Assembly (NCBI GenBank): GCA_907165065.1
Contig: OU015526.1
Span: 71,633,723 to 71,697,722, forward strand
Reading direction: 5' to 3'
Source: Caprimulgus europaeus
Taxonomy: Eukaryota > Chordata > Aves > Caprimulgiformes > Caprimulgidae
DNA: 64,000 bases
The notes under the pieces are model-generated. The model saw nothing but the letters and a program-made list of their open reading frames with translations, was not told the origin of the DNA and ran no database searches. Shown one piece after another: positions 1 to 13,251 of the stretch (positions are counted from its first letter, which is position 1; every line of letters starts with the position of its first letter). The position numbers were made by a program, and so were the translations under genes.

Positions 1-239
1 CAAGAATTGTTTTTATTTCTCATTATCCCCCTCTAATTCAATTGGTAATAAATTAAATTTATTTTCCCCAAGTCGAGTCTGTTTTGCACTGCCATTTATT
101 GATGAGTGATCTCTCTCTGTCCTTAACTCAACACATGAGCCTTTCACTATATTTTCTCTTCCCTGTTCAATTGAGGAGGAGAGGTGATAGAGCAGCTTTT
201 GGTGGGCATCTGGCATCCAGCCAGGGTCAACCCACCACA
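1..239 (-). mobile_element. Antisense LTR fragment, avian endogenous retrovirus family, cut by window edge
   Basis: Read on the minus strand the segment opens TGTGGTGGGTTGACCCTGG at base 239 and runs leftward through wording I know as the 5' part of a very widespread bird LTR (a GGATGCCAG and CACCAAAAGCTGCTC stretch, then a long purine-rich part). The open frame over it is a property of the repeat and not a host gene. The left end of the window cuts it, so the far end of the LTR and any internal region or target duplication cannot be judged. It is a fossil of moderate age. Subfamily (ERVK-like or ERVL-like) was not settled from memory. Confidence 0.6.
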
Positions 240-1472
240 CTTTAACATAAATTATTTTAAGCCAATCAAATAATTGGTTATTATCTCTATCCTGTGACAT
301 TTAACTTGGACTAATGTACTGAGGCACCACAAAAACAAAAATCAGCTTCTAAAATAATCAAAGAAGGATATATAATAGACAGCTTTGTTACCAGTTGGAC
401 CAGCGCATGTGGCAATGAATTTTACCTCTGTTAATGAATAATAAATGAACATTTTTCATTGAACACATCTGATTTCCTTAGAGGTTCTTGCTCACTTTTT
501 CAGTTTATACAACTTCGTACACTGCAGTTTCTCGCCTGAAACACAGAACTGAACCAAATCAAGCATGTCTGGATAAGTGTCTTCTAAATTTAAGAAACAG
601 ATCATGAACACTTGAATTACCAGCACAGCAGTTTAATTCATTTATAGTGAAGTTCGAAACATCCATTCGCCACTGTCAGCTGTTTAAAAATTCTAAAAAT
701 GCAAATACTCCTGCCCATATCTACCATAGACTGTGATCCTGCTGAAATGTAAGATGTACATAAACATTTAACAAAACACTATATTCAGTGAACATTTTTT
801 AATTAAGTACTGTAGTAAGATTTTTTTGACTTATTTTGATAGATTCCATAAAAAGCTTCAAAACACCGGGAGTCATCAGACACTCCAACTCTATCATATG
901 GAGAAGATCATGATGCATCATTCATGTTTTTAAACCCTACAATCTGAAGTAGGATTCTTACAGAATTTTTTTTGTGCATGTAATTAATTTATGCTTGAAT
1001 TTACCTGGGTTATCTGTTCTCCCTGTAAATAAAAGGAGATTGATTGAATATACACTTTAGTAACACACTTTCATGATTCTGCATAATCTGTCAGCATATC
1101 ATCTAAAGAAGGTTTAGAGCTATTGTCTCCTCACCTGCACACACATAGTCTTGCTCACAGGTACTCAGATGATGGATATTAGTGTAGTCTGAGATCTAGA
1201 TACACAGAGATCACACACATCAGGCTTTCCTCCATTTCTGCAGGAGGTATCATATTTCCTACCAGCTTTAAGGTCTTCTATAAGAGATTTCCTACAGTTT
1301 CTCGCTTTCCTAGTGGTGCTTTTTGCTCCCATGCCATGATGTTTATTTTACTTATGCCTTGTGCAAGGAACCTCAATATTTGACATATACTTTAGTATTT
1401 CTTATTGATGGGCAGATGCTGAAAAAGTACATGTTCTAATGCCAAAACCCTGAAAGTTAACTACCCTTAGCA
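240..1472. other. AT-rich single-copy DNA, no feature recognised
   Basis: No long open frame, RNA gene or known repeat was seen between the left-edge LTR and the first CR1 copy. The base composition is the AT-rich background of the whole window. Confidence 0.5.
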
Positions 1473-1856
1473 CTCTGAATATGAGCCAGCAGTGTGCGCA
1501 GGTGGCCAAGAAGGTGAACAGCACCCTGGCCTGTATCAAAAATAGTGTCGCCAGCAGGACCAGGGAAGTGATTGTGCCCCCGTATTCTGCACTGGTGAGG
1601 TCGTACCTCGAGTGCTGGATTCAGTTTTGGGTCCCTCACTGCAAGAAAGATATTTTCACCGAAAGGGTTGTCAGGCATTGGAACAGGCTGCTCAGGGAAG
1701 TGGTGGAGTCACCACACCTGGAGGTATTTAAAAGATGTGTAGATGTGTGGACATGGTTTAGTTGTGGACTTGGCAGTGTTAGGTTTTCAGTTGGATTCAG
1801 TGATCTTAAAGGTTTTTTCCAACCAAAATGAGTCTATGATTCTATTCTATGATTCT
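1473..1856 (+). mobile_element. CR1 LINE fragment, 3' end with internal deletion
   Basis: A chicken-repeat-1 type non-LTR retrotransposon, 5' truncated as usual for the family. The frame at 1481-1831 reads MSQQCAQVAKKVNSTLACI followed by SRTREVIVPPYSALV, the conserved tail of the CR1 ORF2 reverse transcriptase protein. After HCKKDI at about 1651 the frame jumps directly to [20 protein letters not shown], so about 90 residues (some 270 nt) that normally lie between these blocks are missing. The 3' UTR (CTTGGCAGTGTTAGG, then CTTAAAGGTTTTTTCCAACC) follows and the element ends in ATTCTATT/CTATGATTCT repeats, the CR1 terminus. It is dead by truncation and deletion. Confidence 0.93.
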
Positions 1857-4800
1857 TGGATCAGAACAACTAATTTGAAATATCATTTGGGACTCAGAAT
1901 CAAAAAACACCAAACAACTTAAATCACTTCCAATAAACAGTTCCATGTTCCAAATTCTCTTTTCTAATAGAACCATTGTACACTACATAACTAGATAATC
2001 CTATATTCTGTACTCAGTATTGTTAAAGACTAATATTTTAAATCATCTTTCTTAAAGTTTATTAATTACTACAATTAACATAATTTGATATTATCAACTA
2101 AAACTCAACATAACTTTTTTAATAGTCATCTTAATATTTAAGAGTAGAAACATTACTTTAAATTATTTTTGCCTTGTCTTTCAATAACTCATGTATATAT
2201 TTTCAAGGTCAGGATACAAACACAATACTGCAGAATTGAGTCTGTAAGTAGATCCTGTATATAGTTATTAAAATAAATTAATAACTGAGAATAATTTTGT
2301 ATAGTTTTCAAGTGGTGATACAGGATTAATTAACAGCACTGCTGACAAAATACCTAAAATAATATTAGGATATAGTTATAAAAAATGTCCTTGCTTTGCA
2401 TTAATGACATTTTACTAGATTAAATAATTTGACTCTGCAGAATCACAAATTGGAAGGAGATTAAATATACTTATTTATTTTGGTTAATATTGAAATAATC
2501 CATCAGATATCACTTAAAGCTACAAAAAATATTATATGAACTACTTGCACCTTTTTTTTTTTAAAAATGACAATGCATAATCCTTCTTGCCACAACAGTA
2601 GATTAAAAATAAATATGCTGGTTTATATATAAATATAAACTCTGAATAATCCTCAGATTTTTTTGGCCTTCTGTCACCTCCTCACAACTACCCAAAGCAA
2701 CTATGGTGTATGTGGCACCTGTAACAAGTGTGAAAGAAAACAGAATGGACTTCACCAACAAGGTGGTTTTATTTCATCAATTGTAATACAGTGCCAGGGA
2801 AACTTTGAAACTATTCTAAATAATGAGATAGCTAATAACATTTTAACCATCCTTGTCACTTCCTTTTTCCTTCTTCAGTTATATTCACAAGAGCTTTTTC
2901 TGAAGTTTAGACAGAAAGTACGTAATATCTCATTCCAAAATCTATCATAAAAATGAATATATTTTTTATATCTTTACGCATAATGATCTGTTACATGTAC
3001 GACATGAAAGCCTTTTAGAATATATTTTCCCTCTACTGAAGTTATGTATTACCTCTCTTAACCTTAGTAAAGTTATATGCATGTATCTGTGAGCAAATCA
3101 GAATATATGGCTTTGGAAGTTCTGTAATTAGAAAATTACAGTATTTTTAAAACCCAGAGGCACCATAGTTAATTACTGTTCTGTATATCTTTGAAAGTTT
3201 TATTAATTTTTTGGTTAAAAGTGGAAAAAAGTCATGATTTTTTACCACTTCAAAGCTTTGTGAGAGTATCTTAACTTTTAAATAATTAGTTATCTCACCC
3301 AGGAATGACAATTTTTTTCTTGGGCAAACACACTTTGTGCAGAAGTATGATAAAAGTAATGTTGTACCTTGCAGCCTTCAGTGTCCATGGGCAGGCAGGG
3401 AGGGTAGGGGCAAGACATTTGAAATAAAGTTTTTTTGGCATGGAAGATCAGTAATACTTTATACTGCTTTCTTATTCTGAAATAACATTTTCATGATACA
3501 ATGCTAGTGAAGTTAGTAACCAGCTTATTATATCTGTATTTTGTTTGATTTTTGATGTTTTTCATTACACTGTCACTTTCACATATTTATAGGAAAACAC
3601 TAGCCTTGCAGATGTCATCCTGAAATCTGAAATGCACTAAAATGAGAAGCAAGGAGAAAACTAAATTAATGTCAGAAAGTAGGCTTCTTACTCTTCTCTG
3701 TATGTAGTTACTCTATCCTAATAGCTTTCATTAACAAGACAACCTTTCACTGAATGGAACAAATAACAGATTGATAAAGATAAGATCATCAGAAAACTTC
3801 TGTATCTTAACAAATGCTCTTTCAGGCTGGTATGTCAATTTTATGCTCTGCAATCATTTAAATCTAAAAAAAACCCTCATGTGATAAATACTTCCAGGTC
3901 TTGTGAATGAGCTAAAAAGCCGGACATCCATATCCATAATATTGTAGGTAGTGTTTTGAAGCTGTGAGAACTGGTTGCTACATCTACTGACAGGGTAATG
4001 GAGAGGACAGAATAAGGTAATTCTTATATTATCACTAGAGCTTGTCTCCAGCACAAGATTCACTAAAATGGAATATATTATTTATGCTATTTTTGTAGAT
4101 TATGGGTCAGTGCTTTCCAATTATATTAAAAGCAGTTTAGAGAGATGCCTGATACACTCTGAAATGAAATAAAACTCTCAGACCAGTTGCTTCTATGGCT
4201 TTTTGACCAATATCAGACATCAAGATTGCAAATATTGCTCCTCTAAATATAATTTCTTTTGTATTATGCCACACAATCAAATAAACACAGGCTTTGCTTC
4301 TTCCCTTCTCAAGAGAGTTAGAAAATTGAAAGAGCAGATATTTACATCAGATGCCTTTTAGGTTTATGCTGGCATTTTAATCATCACCTCACTGTATCTT
4401 AATATGTCACCACAAGGGGCAATTTTTCACCTACTACACCACCTACACTATTTAAACATAAGTCATCCTTTCACATGCTTTATACTTCTTAGCCTTGTAC
4501 ATTCACATCATAAGTATATGGTAATGCATTCAAAAGATTATCCAGCGTACTGTTGCACTCCGCAACATTATTAGAGAGCTGCTCTCCTTATTTGTCTGCA
4601 TTTTACCCACATTTCTTCTAACATATATTCAGGGGATAATTTGACAGCTTTAGTTAATGTAATTGGTACTTGGCAAACTATGCAAATCTACTATTAGTCA
4701 GGAGTAATAATGCAAGTAGAATACCCTTGTTTACTTAGACATAAATTCTAATTTTGCATTAAATTAGAAAAAAACTCTAAAGTTTTATGTTTCCAGTAAA

Positions 4801-5004
4801 AAATAGAACATATAATAGTTAATTACATTCAAAATACTAGAAACTTCATTTTCCTAGCTTTCTTAGGTGGTATCTGTGTGTGGTATTTACATTTCCACTG
4901 AAATGGGAAGAGATAACTATTTCTTTCTAAGCTTCTGGTAGTTTAGAGCTATTAGAAATATGATGTAACTTTTTTCCCAGCATTGAATCATTTTGATCTT
5001 ACAG
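1857..5004. other. AT-rich single-copy DNA with a TAAT/octamer-bearing block
   Basis: No gene or clear repeat was seen. The short frames here lack splice context and recognisable domains. The stretch around 4630-4800 is rich in TAAT/ATTA words and carries a perfect POU octamer ATGCAAAT at 4680-4687, so it could be regulatory, but that is composition only. Confidence 0.4.
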
Positions 5005-5142
5005 TTTCATCTGCATACGTGTAACTGTGGTATAGATAAGGGCAGCTTCTTTCCTGTAAGAAGCCACAATGAGTCAACTCACAGAGCACAGGATTTAGCC
5101 TTTTCACAATCTTTGACAGATGATTTCTACATAGGACCAAAG
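5005..5142 (+). CDS. Possible coding exon (weak candidate), unknown gene
   Basis: This is a 138-nt stretch, exactly 46 codons, open in one frame and flanked by a plausible acceptor (TTTTGATCTTACAG ending at 5004) and donor (AAG then GTAAAAAG from 5143), so it would be a phase 0-0 exon. The peptide begins FHLHTCNCGIDKGSFF and ends SLTDDFYIGPK. No family is recognised, and a gene of this length elsewhere on the plus strand is not apparent. Open segments of this size between AG and GT occur by chance in AT-rich DNA, so the call is weak. Confidence 0.13.
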
Positions 5143-8100
5143 GTAAAAAGAAACTCCTTTCCCCCTGCAGCATCTTCTGTTATCAGTTAGAAGTTACAGG
5201 AACCCTCCAATAAAGGTTATCCTTCCCTTCACACATCCAGAAACACTGTTTTCAAGTCATCTCATACAAACAAGTGTCAAACTGCAAGCCTTGGACACCA
5301 TACTCTTTCTTGCAAAGGTTATACAGGCTGCACCAGCTTGGCTGGAAGCTATACTGGAAAAATCCAGAAGTTCAAAGAGCACAGTTCTGTCTTCCTCACG
5401 GGACACACAGACTGCTGGTTTTGCAAAGGGAGCTTGCAAGTGTCATGAACTATGGCCGTTTTTCTCAAAGAAGTTGCAAGCTTCTCTAGATACATTTCGC
5501 ATAGGTTAAGACTTCAACAAAACTTCACAAACAAGTCTTGAGATACAGAGATAAAAAACCCTCAAAGAGTAAGGACAAAATTCTACATATTTTTCTCTGT
5601 TGGTTAAAGATCCTCATCTACAAATACAGCCTAAATATAAGAAACTCATCCTGCAAAAATGAGGCATTTATTAAGGTAAAAATGTTTCATATAAACAAAT
5701 TTACCTTTTCTGATGCAGAGACATTTTGTTGGAAGATTCCCAGTTGACCATAATCTCTTCCAGCCTCCACTCACCTGTGTGAAGAAGAGTTCAGGAAAAA
5801 ATAGTACACCATGGAAGAAAAGCTTGAGCTTAAATCCAAAAATGAGTGAGATTTTTTTTTTTCAAGGCAAGAAAGGAAAATAACAATTACTTACAGTTAT
5901 TCAAATTGTGCCTAATATTAATTACAGTTGGAAGCACAAATGGGACAAGTCTTATTTCAGAAAAGGCTGCAGGGAAAAACAGTGGGATACTCAGAAATAC
6001 ATGTAGAGGAAGAAGACTATATATTTGTTGTTTTAAGTCCTGAGTAACAATAACCTTAAGATATTCCTCCTGAAGAACAGATGAACCAGGGTGGTCATAA
6101 TAACACACTGCTGACACCAACTCTTAAAAAAAAAAAAAAAAAATCCAGATATTTTTCCTTTGTTATGGGCATAATTTCAATATCTGTTTTGCATGCTGGT
6201 TTTGGTTAGAGATAAACATCCTGCAAGTTTATAGGGTTTAGAAAGAGCCAGACAATATCCCCAGGTTCTAAAGAACACATAGCAGCTCAACTAACAGTAT
6301 TTTACTCTTAGCATACTAAGTAAATACATGCATTTTATGGATAAATTTATCCAAGTAGACAGGGACATACAAGTTCTTCTGAAAATGAAGCTTTTACTTG
6401 ACAAGGAAAAAAGAAACTTTTAAAGTACTTGCTACTTTAGCTTCTCTCTGAAGGATATTGGTTTATCAGAAAATTTACCCACAAGGTATTTTTAATGAGC
6501 TACTCAAAAGATTTTCGTGAAAGAAAAGTTTAATACAAACGCAATTTGTTTTAGCAATTTACATGTTTTCTATATACTCAGGCTGAAATCACTTAAATTT
6601 ATTGGGTCTTTATGATTCCTTTTGGCTAGAAATAAAGTGGTTTAAACTTATCCAAAATGCAACTTTCCTGAAAATCTGTATGTAAACTGTATGTAAATTT
6701 CTTATTCCATTATCTGTTCACAAACAGTTCCCCAACTTAAGAGTTAAACACTCTGTGGGACAATAAAAATTAAAAATTAAAAAAGGGGGAGTGGGGGAAC
6801 TGAGACAGAATGAGAATTGCAGTAGGAAAATCAGCCCAGAAGAGACAGTCCTTGCTCCCTGGACACTGCTCAGATGATTCTCAAAGAAAATACTTAAACT
6901 TATAATATTAATGCAGATCCACAAATTGGACCATCTTGAATAAAAGCAGTAAATTTATCAACCCTTGGTTGCAACAGCTTTTTATCATATACCATATGGA
7001 AACAATTATTCAAACCTCATGCAACAAAACACCTGATACTTCAGTTATTTTGTATTCTATAAAATACAGGTGTTTTAACATTCAGAATGTACTGTGTGTC
7101 CAGTAATGCATATGTATATTCACACTTCAGTGAGAGGCCAAATGGGTATGTGGTCTATGTAACACCCAAAGAAGCAGCTGAAATCCAAAGCATTCAAAAA
7201 TACTAAGCAGTATGCTCTTGTATACATTCCATGTTCTTCATTATACACTTCATAAACTTTTGATAAGAAACAAGAGTTTGTATTTGTTCTGAGCTATCTA
7301 GCACTATAAGCACACAACTACGAAATATAAAAGTGCTGCAATTGCTTGAGGTACTTCAATGAAAAAAAGCTGTATTAACACACAGCAGTATTTTTAGGAA
7401 AAAAAAAAAGTAAAGAAATTTAGAGAACATTCAACTACTATTATTCATTACTTATATGAAAAAAGTTTCTTAGGTCACGCCTCAAACTCTGGCAAAAGAT
7501 ATTACAGTTGTCACCATGATCCTACGTTGAACCTTCAGCCCCAAATGAAATAATTGTTTGCTGCTAGACCATGGTGTAACATAAAAACACAAGTCCATAA
7601 AATTTGCTTCTAAAAGTAGCTTAATCACATTTTAATCAGTACTAGAGTACAAAGAACACAAAAAAGACGTAATCTTTATTTTTTCAATATATAAGTTGTT
7701 ACAGACAAAAAGTAAAAACAAATATAGAGATCAACATTGAAGCTTTCTATTTTATTCTGTTCTTTTGCCAACAAATTTAAGAAAAGACAGCCATGTAACA
7801 AAGAGACAATTTAACATCTTGGTACTTCTGTGGATGGACTGAGTCTTATCAAGATCAATTGGCTGAAATACCAAAAAGCATTTCAGAAAACCATAGGAGA
7901 CAGCTCAACTTGTTTCTTCTTTAAGCTAAGAACAATTTGCAGGAGTCTGACCAATATAAAGAGAGAAACTTTGTCTAAGTATCGTTTAAAAAAGAGGCTC
8001 CTTTAGGAAGGGATCTTTTGCACATACAAAAAAAAGAAAAAAAAAGATATCAAGCCCATAGTGGTAGAAGAATATATTTGGTACTATTATTTACTAAACC

Positions 8101-8188
8101 ATAAAATAAATTTGAATCACAATTACCAAGCTCTAAAAATGAAGAAAAAAAAAAAATAATGATGATGCATTAAGCCTCGTGTATATGC

Positions 8189-8207
8189 ATGATAATTTAA
8201 TTATCAT
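8189..8207. repeat. Short AT-rich palindrome with TAAT cores
   Basis: Arms ATGATAATT and AATTATCAT are perfect reverse complements around a single central T. The two arms place ATTA/TAAT homeodomain-type cores back to back. A function is only a guess. Confidence 0.5.
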
Positions 8208-11001
8208 AGATTGAATTAATTCCTCAGACTAAAACAAAACAAAAGTCACACAGATAAAATGCTATCAGGTTAACATATATAAGCACATTTAGAATTTATG
8301 ATATGGCTTTATTCAGCTTCAAGTTTGCCCAAGGGAAATTGTTGAAATTTTGCAGCTTGAGGAGAAGATAACAATTTTCCATGCACACACACTGTGAAAT
8401 TTCAAAGATAAGGTGTTGCTTTAAGCTTTTATTTGCATTTTGGAATTTAAAAGATAAAAGGTAATTTGTCTTTAAAATTCAGCAATCCATAAAGCTGAAT
8501 GGCCTAATGTTTGTCATGTTAAGTGGAAAAAGTCTCCCGTTCAGTTTTCAGTGCAACTTGCAATAACATTCAATCAGCAGGATTAGTTTTACATTCAATA
8601 TTATTGTAGGAAACTAATAAAGTTCAATTAACTTTCTTAAACTGTTCTGGATAGAAATGATAATATTACTGAGGTATAATCAAGATACATGGTTTAATAA
8701 AGAGCCAATAGTAATGTAGTTTTTTTGATTTCTTAAGGCAGTACATTGTTTTAATAATTTATCTTCTGTAGTTTTTCCAGTTTAGAAAATTTGCATATTT
8801 TAAAAAGTAGAAATAAAATTAATCTTTATATACTTTATTCATTTAATAAATAGAAACGATCAGAAAGGGGCCATATAGTCCTCTGTTTTTAGCCTCATGA
8901 AGGCCTCAGTTTTCCATTTGAGCAGGACGCAGCTGAAAATATTGCTAAGACTGTAAAGTCTAACACGTGCTTATCATTATAAACTGTGACTACTACAGTG
9001 CAATTGATATTGGGAGGAATATTTGAAACTTCTTAAAACTGAAAAAATTGTGATTATATGCAAGCAAATAATGTATTCTAGAGAAAAGAGTACTAGGGAT
9101 TAGGTGAACATCATCTGAGGTAGATGGACTAGCAACATTTGCATACATGGACAAGTAAAAAATAGCTCATTTGCCAAGCAGCTGATAATTGTGAAGAATG
9201 AAATGAAATTAACCTAGTGCTGATCACTGAAATACTCCAATTACGTGTTAAATATACCCCTGAAAAGCAGGTTTGTAATGAAACACTGAAAAAAAGAAAA
9301 ACAGATTTTAAAAAATATATATTGTAGCCTGCACAAGAAAGCATATTTGATCATTTGTTTGATATTAGACAATGACTGCCAAAGGAACAAAGATTCCAAA
9401 CAGTTTTAATGTGATTACAAAAGATCTGCCTTAAATGGCACTGAAAAAACAGCCACCTTCAAGCTGTCCATCAACACTTGATTGTTAAGGGGTCTGCAGA
9501 CACGTAAAACTTTACCTGTGTGCCTGCACATCAATAAGAGCATCCAAGCATAACTTTTGCAGTCTGCCCAGAAGCTGACACTTGATATTTAGACCATCAG
9601 ACCTAATCATGAAAGAAAAACAAAACCAAAAAACATGTATAATACAGATATATTTACATACATAAGATAATATTTTTTCTTTATTTTATTTTTCTATATT
9701 TTATTATATAATAATAAATTAAATTTATTCCCTGCAAATTAGTAATAAAGATATCAATTTCATCTCTGGAGAGGTGCTGACATATTTCTGGCATTTAAAA
9801 TACAACTGACTGTGCACTCATGTACTCCAAGCAAGCCTCTTCAAGCTGCTCTTTCAATTTTTTCTCATTTTCAGATAGGGCTTTCTTCAGGGACTAACAC
9901 CATTAAAAGTTATTGGGCACTATTAAACTGTTTTCATCTTAATAGTTATCAACTAGCAGTTTCAGCTACCTGGGATCGATCCCCAGTTTCAATTTAATCC
10001 TGAAATACCTTAGTATTCCAACTAGAACTGGATGGCAGTCACTCCTATCTGCCCTCCTGCTCCAAATCTGATGGTAACCGTTACTTACCATCCGTTACTT
10101 GCAATGCTCATTCATGCAGATGAAACCAAGAACAGACAATATTTCATAACTCAGGCTAGAGAACTAACACATGCCTTTGCTTCTTCTGATCTGTTGGCTT
10201 GCTTAGTAAGGTGCATCAAACAATTTTTTGTGACCTATCTGTATGTTTTCTAACATTAGCAACTACTCTCTGTTTCCTTGCAGTGCATGTATCTTTGTCT
10301 TATTTTGTCCTTTTCTGACCCTTTCAACTTCTGATAGAGAAACACTGCAATATATTCCTTGTTTCTCCCAACAGGGGCTCCACCTGCTTTTACTTCTTTT
10401 CCTACCTATCAATAAGGTCTTGACTAAAAGTAACATACCTTGCTCATTAGATCAGCGATATGATCATTTTATCACCCTTGGACTTCTCTGGCACCAGTGT
10501 ATCCACAAAGAGAACTAGTAAAGTCTAAAAATGGCTTCCACCTCTACTGCATATAAAGTCCTTGCCCTGGACAAGGTTACATGTGCTTTGCACCAAGAGA
10601 AGAGACTTTCCTCTGCAAATCAGAAGGAGCACCACTGTGTTTCTTTTAACACATAGTTTGTAAATTGGAGATATTTACTAGGTTCTATTTCTCTCAGGCA
10701 CTTTGTAACAGCAGACCAAGAAATCTTTTATACAGTTGTATTTAATACCTGCATTACTTTTGAGATATGGTGCTTTTGTGATCAGCAGAATACAATTAAT
10801 GGTCATTAACATTTGAAACTGAAAAATTCAGAGTCCAGGAGTTAATTCATAGACATGACATGACTTCACACTTAGAGACGAGTAGGTTGCTGAACTCAAC
10901 TATGAAAATCAAATAAACTAACTTTGCTTTACATATCATTTTGTCTGCTAACTATAAATTGCTTACTTGGGTTTTGTTCATATCCACAAAATGTCTACAG
11001 G

Positions 11002-11040
11002 GGTTCTTGACTTCTAATATCAAATTAGAAGTCAAGAACC
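11002..11040. repeat. Perfect 17-bp inverted repeat, 5-nt spacer
   Basis: GGTTCTTGACTTCTAAT (11002-11018) is followed after ATCAA by its exact reverse complement (11024-11040). The stem has no mismatch. It is too short for a standard microRNA precursor and sits in no recognised transposon, so a template-switch mutation is the likeliest source. Confidence 0.85.
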
Positions 11041-13170
11041 TACACTGGATTTCAGATGACATATTAACATGAGACGAAGACTTTCGTATGTGATTGAGGT
11101 CTAACTCTAGGAAAGACTCTCTTTCACTTCATTTCTCAATACAGACAGACTGCAGTATGAATAAGCTATCTCATCCAGTTCTCTTCTAATAGCAGAGTGT
11201 ATTCTATTATTTCCTCCATTATTTTAAACTTTTGCTGTTGTGCATTGCCTTTCACTTATACAGTTTAGCCAGACTTTCAGTTTCACTGTACATATCATAC
11301 AGTGAGCAAACAGGATTAACAAAGGACCTGAAGCTTGGACTGTTTTCACAGATATATTGATCATAATTAAATCAGATTCATCTGAGAATATTTTAAAATT
11401 TTAGGTCCTGTACATCCATCAAAACAACCGTGGAAGTCTTCTCAGAACGTTACATAATATATTTAAAGTACTTCACATTGTGCTTTGTCCATAAAAATAT
11501 TGTATGTATTGATAAGTTATATTATACTCTTAGCTATGCAGCCTAATTATTTTTTTCTTTGTAAATGAATATTAGTTCTTCTAATTTCTCATGGAAAAAA
11601 ATAGGAAGTTTCATAGATATTGGCAAAGAAAAACTAGTTTAATTTTTGCCCAGATTCATCTACCTTTATGTGTCTTGCCATTAGGAAGGCTCTGAAGATG
11701 ACAACAAAAGGGACTAGGAGAAGAAAAGTAAAATAAATATTGAAACAATTAAAACCTATAAGAAACATGTTTTGTTTTTTTTGTTTTTTTTTTAATTGGG
11801 CGAGTTATTTGAATTGTAATGAGTATAGTTATTTTTACTAAAGGTTGCATGCCTGTTTCTTCTCAATTCATTAAGATGCTAACACTGAAATTGAGGATTA
11901 TCATATAGTTTTACTGAACTGAAGCATTGGAGACATTTAATATCTTTCACAAGTCTGCATCTGGCCTGCCTAACCACAGCTATGGCTTTCAAACCTCACA
12001 TTAAATTTTGCATGAGGTAGCATTTTCTCTTAGTGGTCCACAGCTTTTTTAAGGTATCAGAAGAATAGCAAAACATAGAACACTACTTACATCCATGTAT
12101 GTCTTAAAAGAAAACAAAACCAAAAATACCAATTTTATCAAATTTCCCACCATCAGAAATGTGTGCTCAAAGCATAAAATATTTTTCCTGTACAATATTT
12201 TGTACCTGTCAGTACAATGATTAGGGTTATGAAAGCAACTGTCATCAAACAGCACAGTCTGCAATGGCTCATACACAGGCTGTCACTACTTGCTTTATTT
12301 GTAAAGTTAATGTTGGTCAGAAACCTGGCAATATCACTTGCTTATTTGGAAAATGTAATATGATTTTTAACTTATGTGTTAACTCCCTAGAAAAGATGCA
12401 ACTTTTTTTTTTCCGGAAGGACATCTTCCCCAGTAATATAACACCTCTTAATAAAACAGTGCAGGGTGACTAGTGGGTACATCGGTGACTCAGGTCTCTG
12501 CTTCTGTTTTTCTCCTTTTGCATCTGGAAAGTTATGCTGCCTTTATGTAAATAGAAAAAAGGAACAAGAAATCAGAGCCAACATCAGTATGGTAATTACA
12601 TTGAGATTACTGCCACATCAGCAATACTGATATGTCATCAACGAGGTACAGCAAATGCAGTTGTCATTGTTGGCATCCTACGTTAGCTTCAGTGAAGAAA
12701 CAGACCATGAATCATTTGCTATGTTTTGTTCCATTCTTTACCTCCTTTGTTCTGCACTTACCTGCAATCCAGAAGCTGACAATGTACTTTACAGTCATAG
12801 GAAAATAACAACTCTTTTCATAAAAAACTGTCAACATTCTTGCCACTTTTCACCAATTCTGCTTTTGTTTGTTTGTTTGGTTGGTTGGTTTTGTTTGGTG
12901 TTTTGCTTGTTTGTGTTTATTGTGTGAATGGCAGACAATAACTTAAATAAAGCAGTAATCTTCATTCCTACCCTCTAATATTCAAATCAAAAAATCTCAG
13001 CACTTACATATACATAATTCAAAGAAAAGTTCACTAACAAATTGTAGACTGAAGGAATTTCTGTCACTAGTTAAGTTTTTGGTCCAACTTGATGGAAGCC
13101 AAAACTCATGACAGCAGATTCTGTGTTCAGTGAAAGGCAGAATGAGTCAATATTTCTTTCTTCCTTTCAC

Positions 13171-13251
13171 ACAGAATCACAGAATCACAGAATGTCAGGG
13201 ATTGGAAAGGACCTTGAAAGATCATCTAGTCCAATCTCCCTGCTGGAGCAG
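13171..13251 (-). mobile_element. CR1 LINE 3'-end fragment
   Basis: On the plus strand it begins AGAATCACAGAATCACAGAATG, i.e. the reverse complement of the CR1 terminal ATTCTGTG repeats, then GGATTGGAAAGGACCTTGAA and a GATCATCTAGTCCAAT word, all diagnostic for the CR1 3' UTR read antisense. Only about 80 bp remain, which is an extreme 5' truncation. Confidence 0.9.

Larger units (their letters stand above)
5143..13170. other. AT-rich single-copy DNA, homopolymers, one perfect hairpin
   Basis: Eight kilobases without a recognisable gene or transposon. It holds an A18 run at 6126-6143, several shorter A-runs, a very AT-rich patch at about 9660-9730, T/G-rich low complexity at 12865-12925 and the hairpin at 11002-11040 listed separately. 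Block 8280-8650 has an octamer (ATTTGCAT, 8431-8438) and reads like possible conserved noncoding DNA. Confidence 0.4.

Noticed and set aside
2435-2465. Possible tiny CR1 end (AGAATCACAAATTGGAAGGA)
   Set aside because: Too short and lacks the GATCATCTAGTCC word that follows in real copies.
9660-9730. Very AT-rich patch as a matrix attachment or origin site
   Set aside because: Composition alone cannot support such a call in an AT-rich region.
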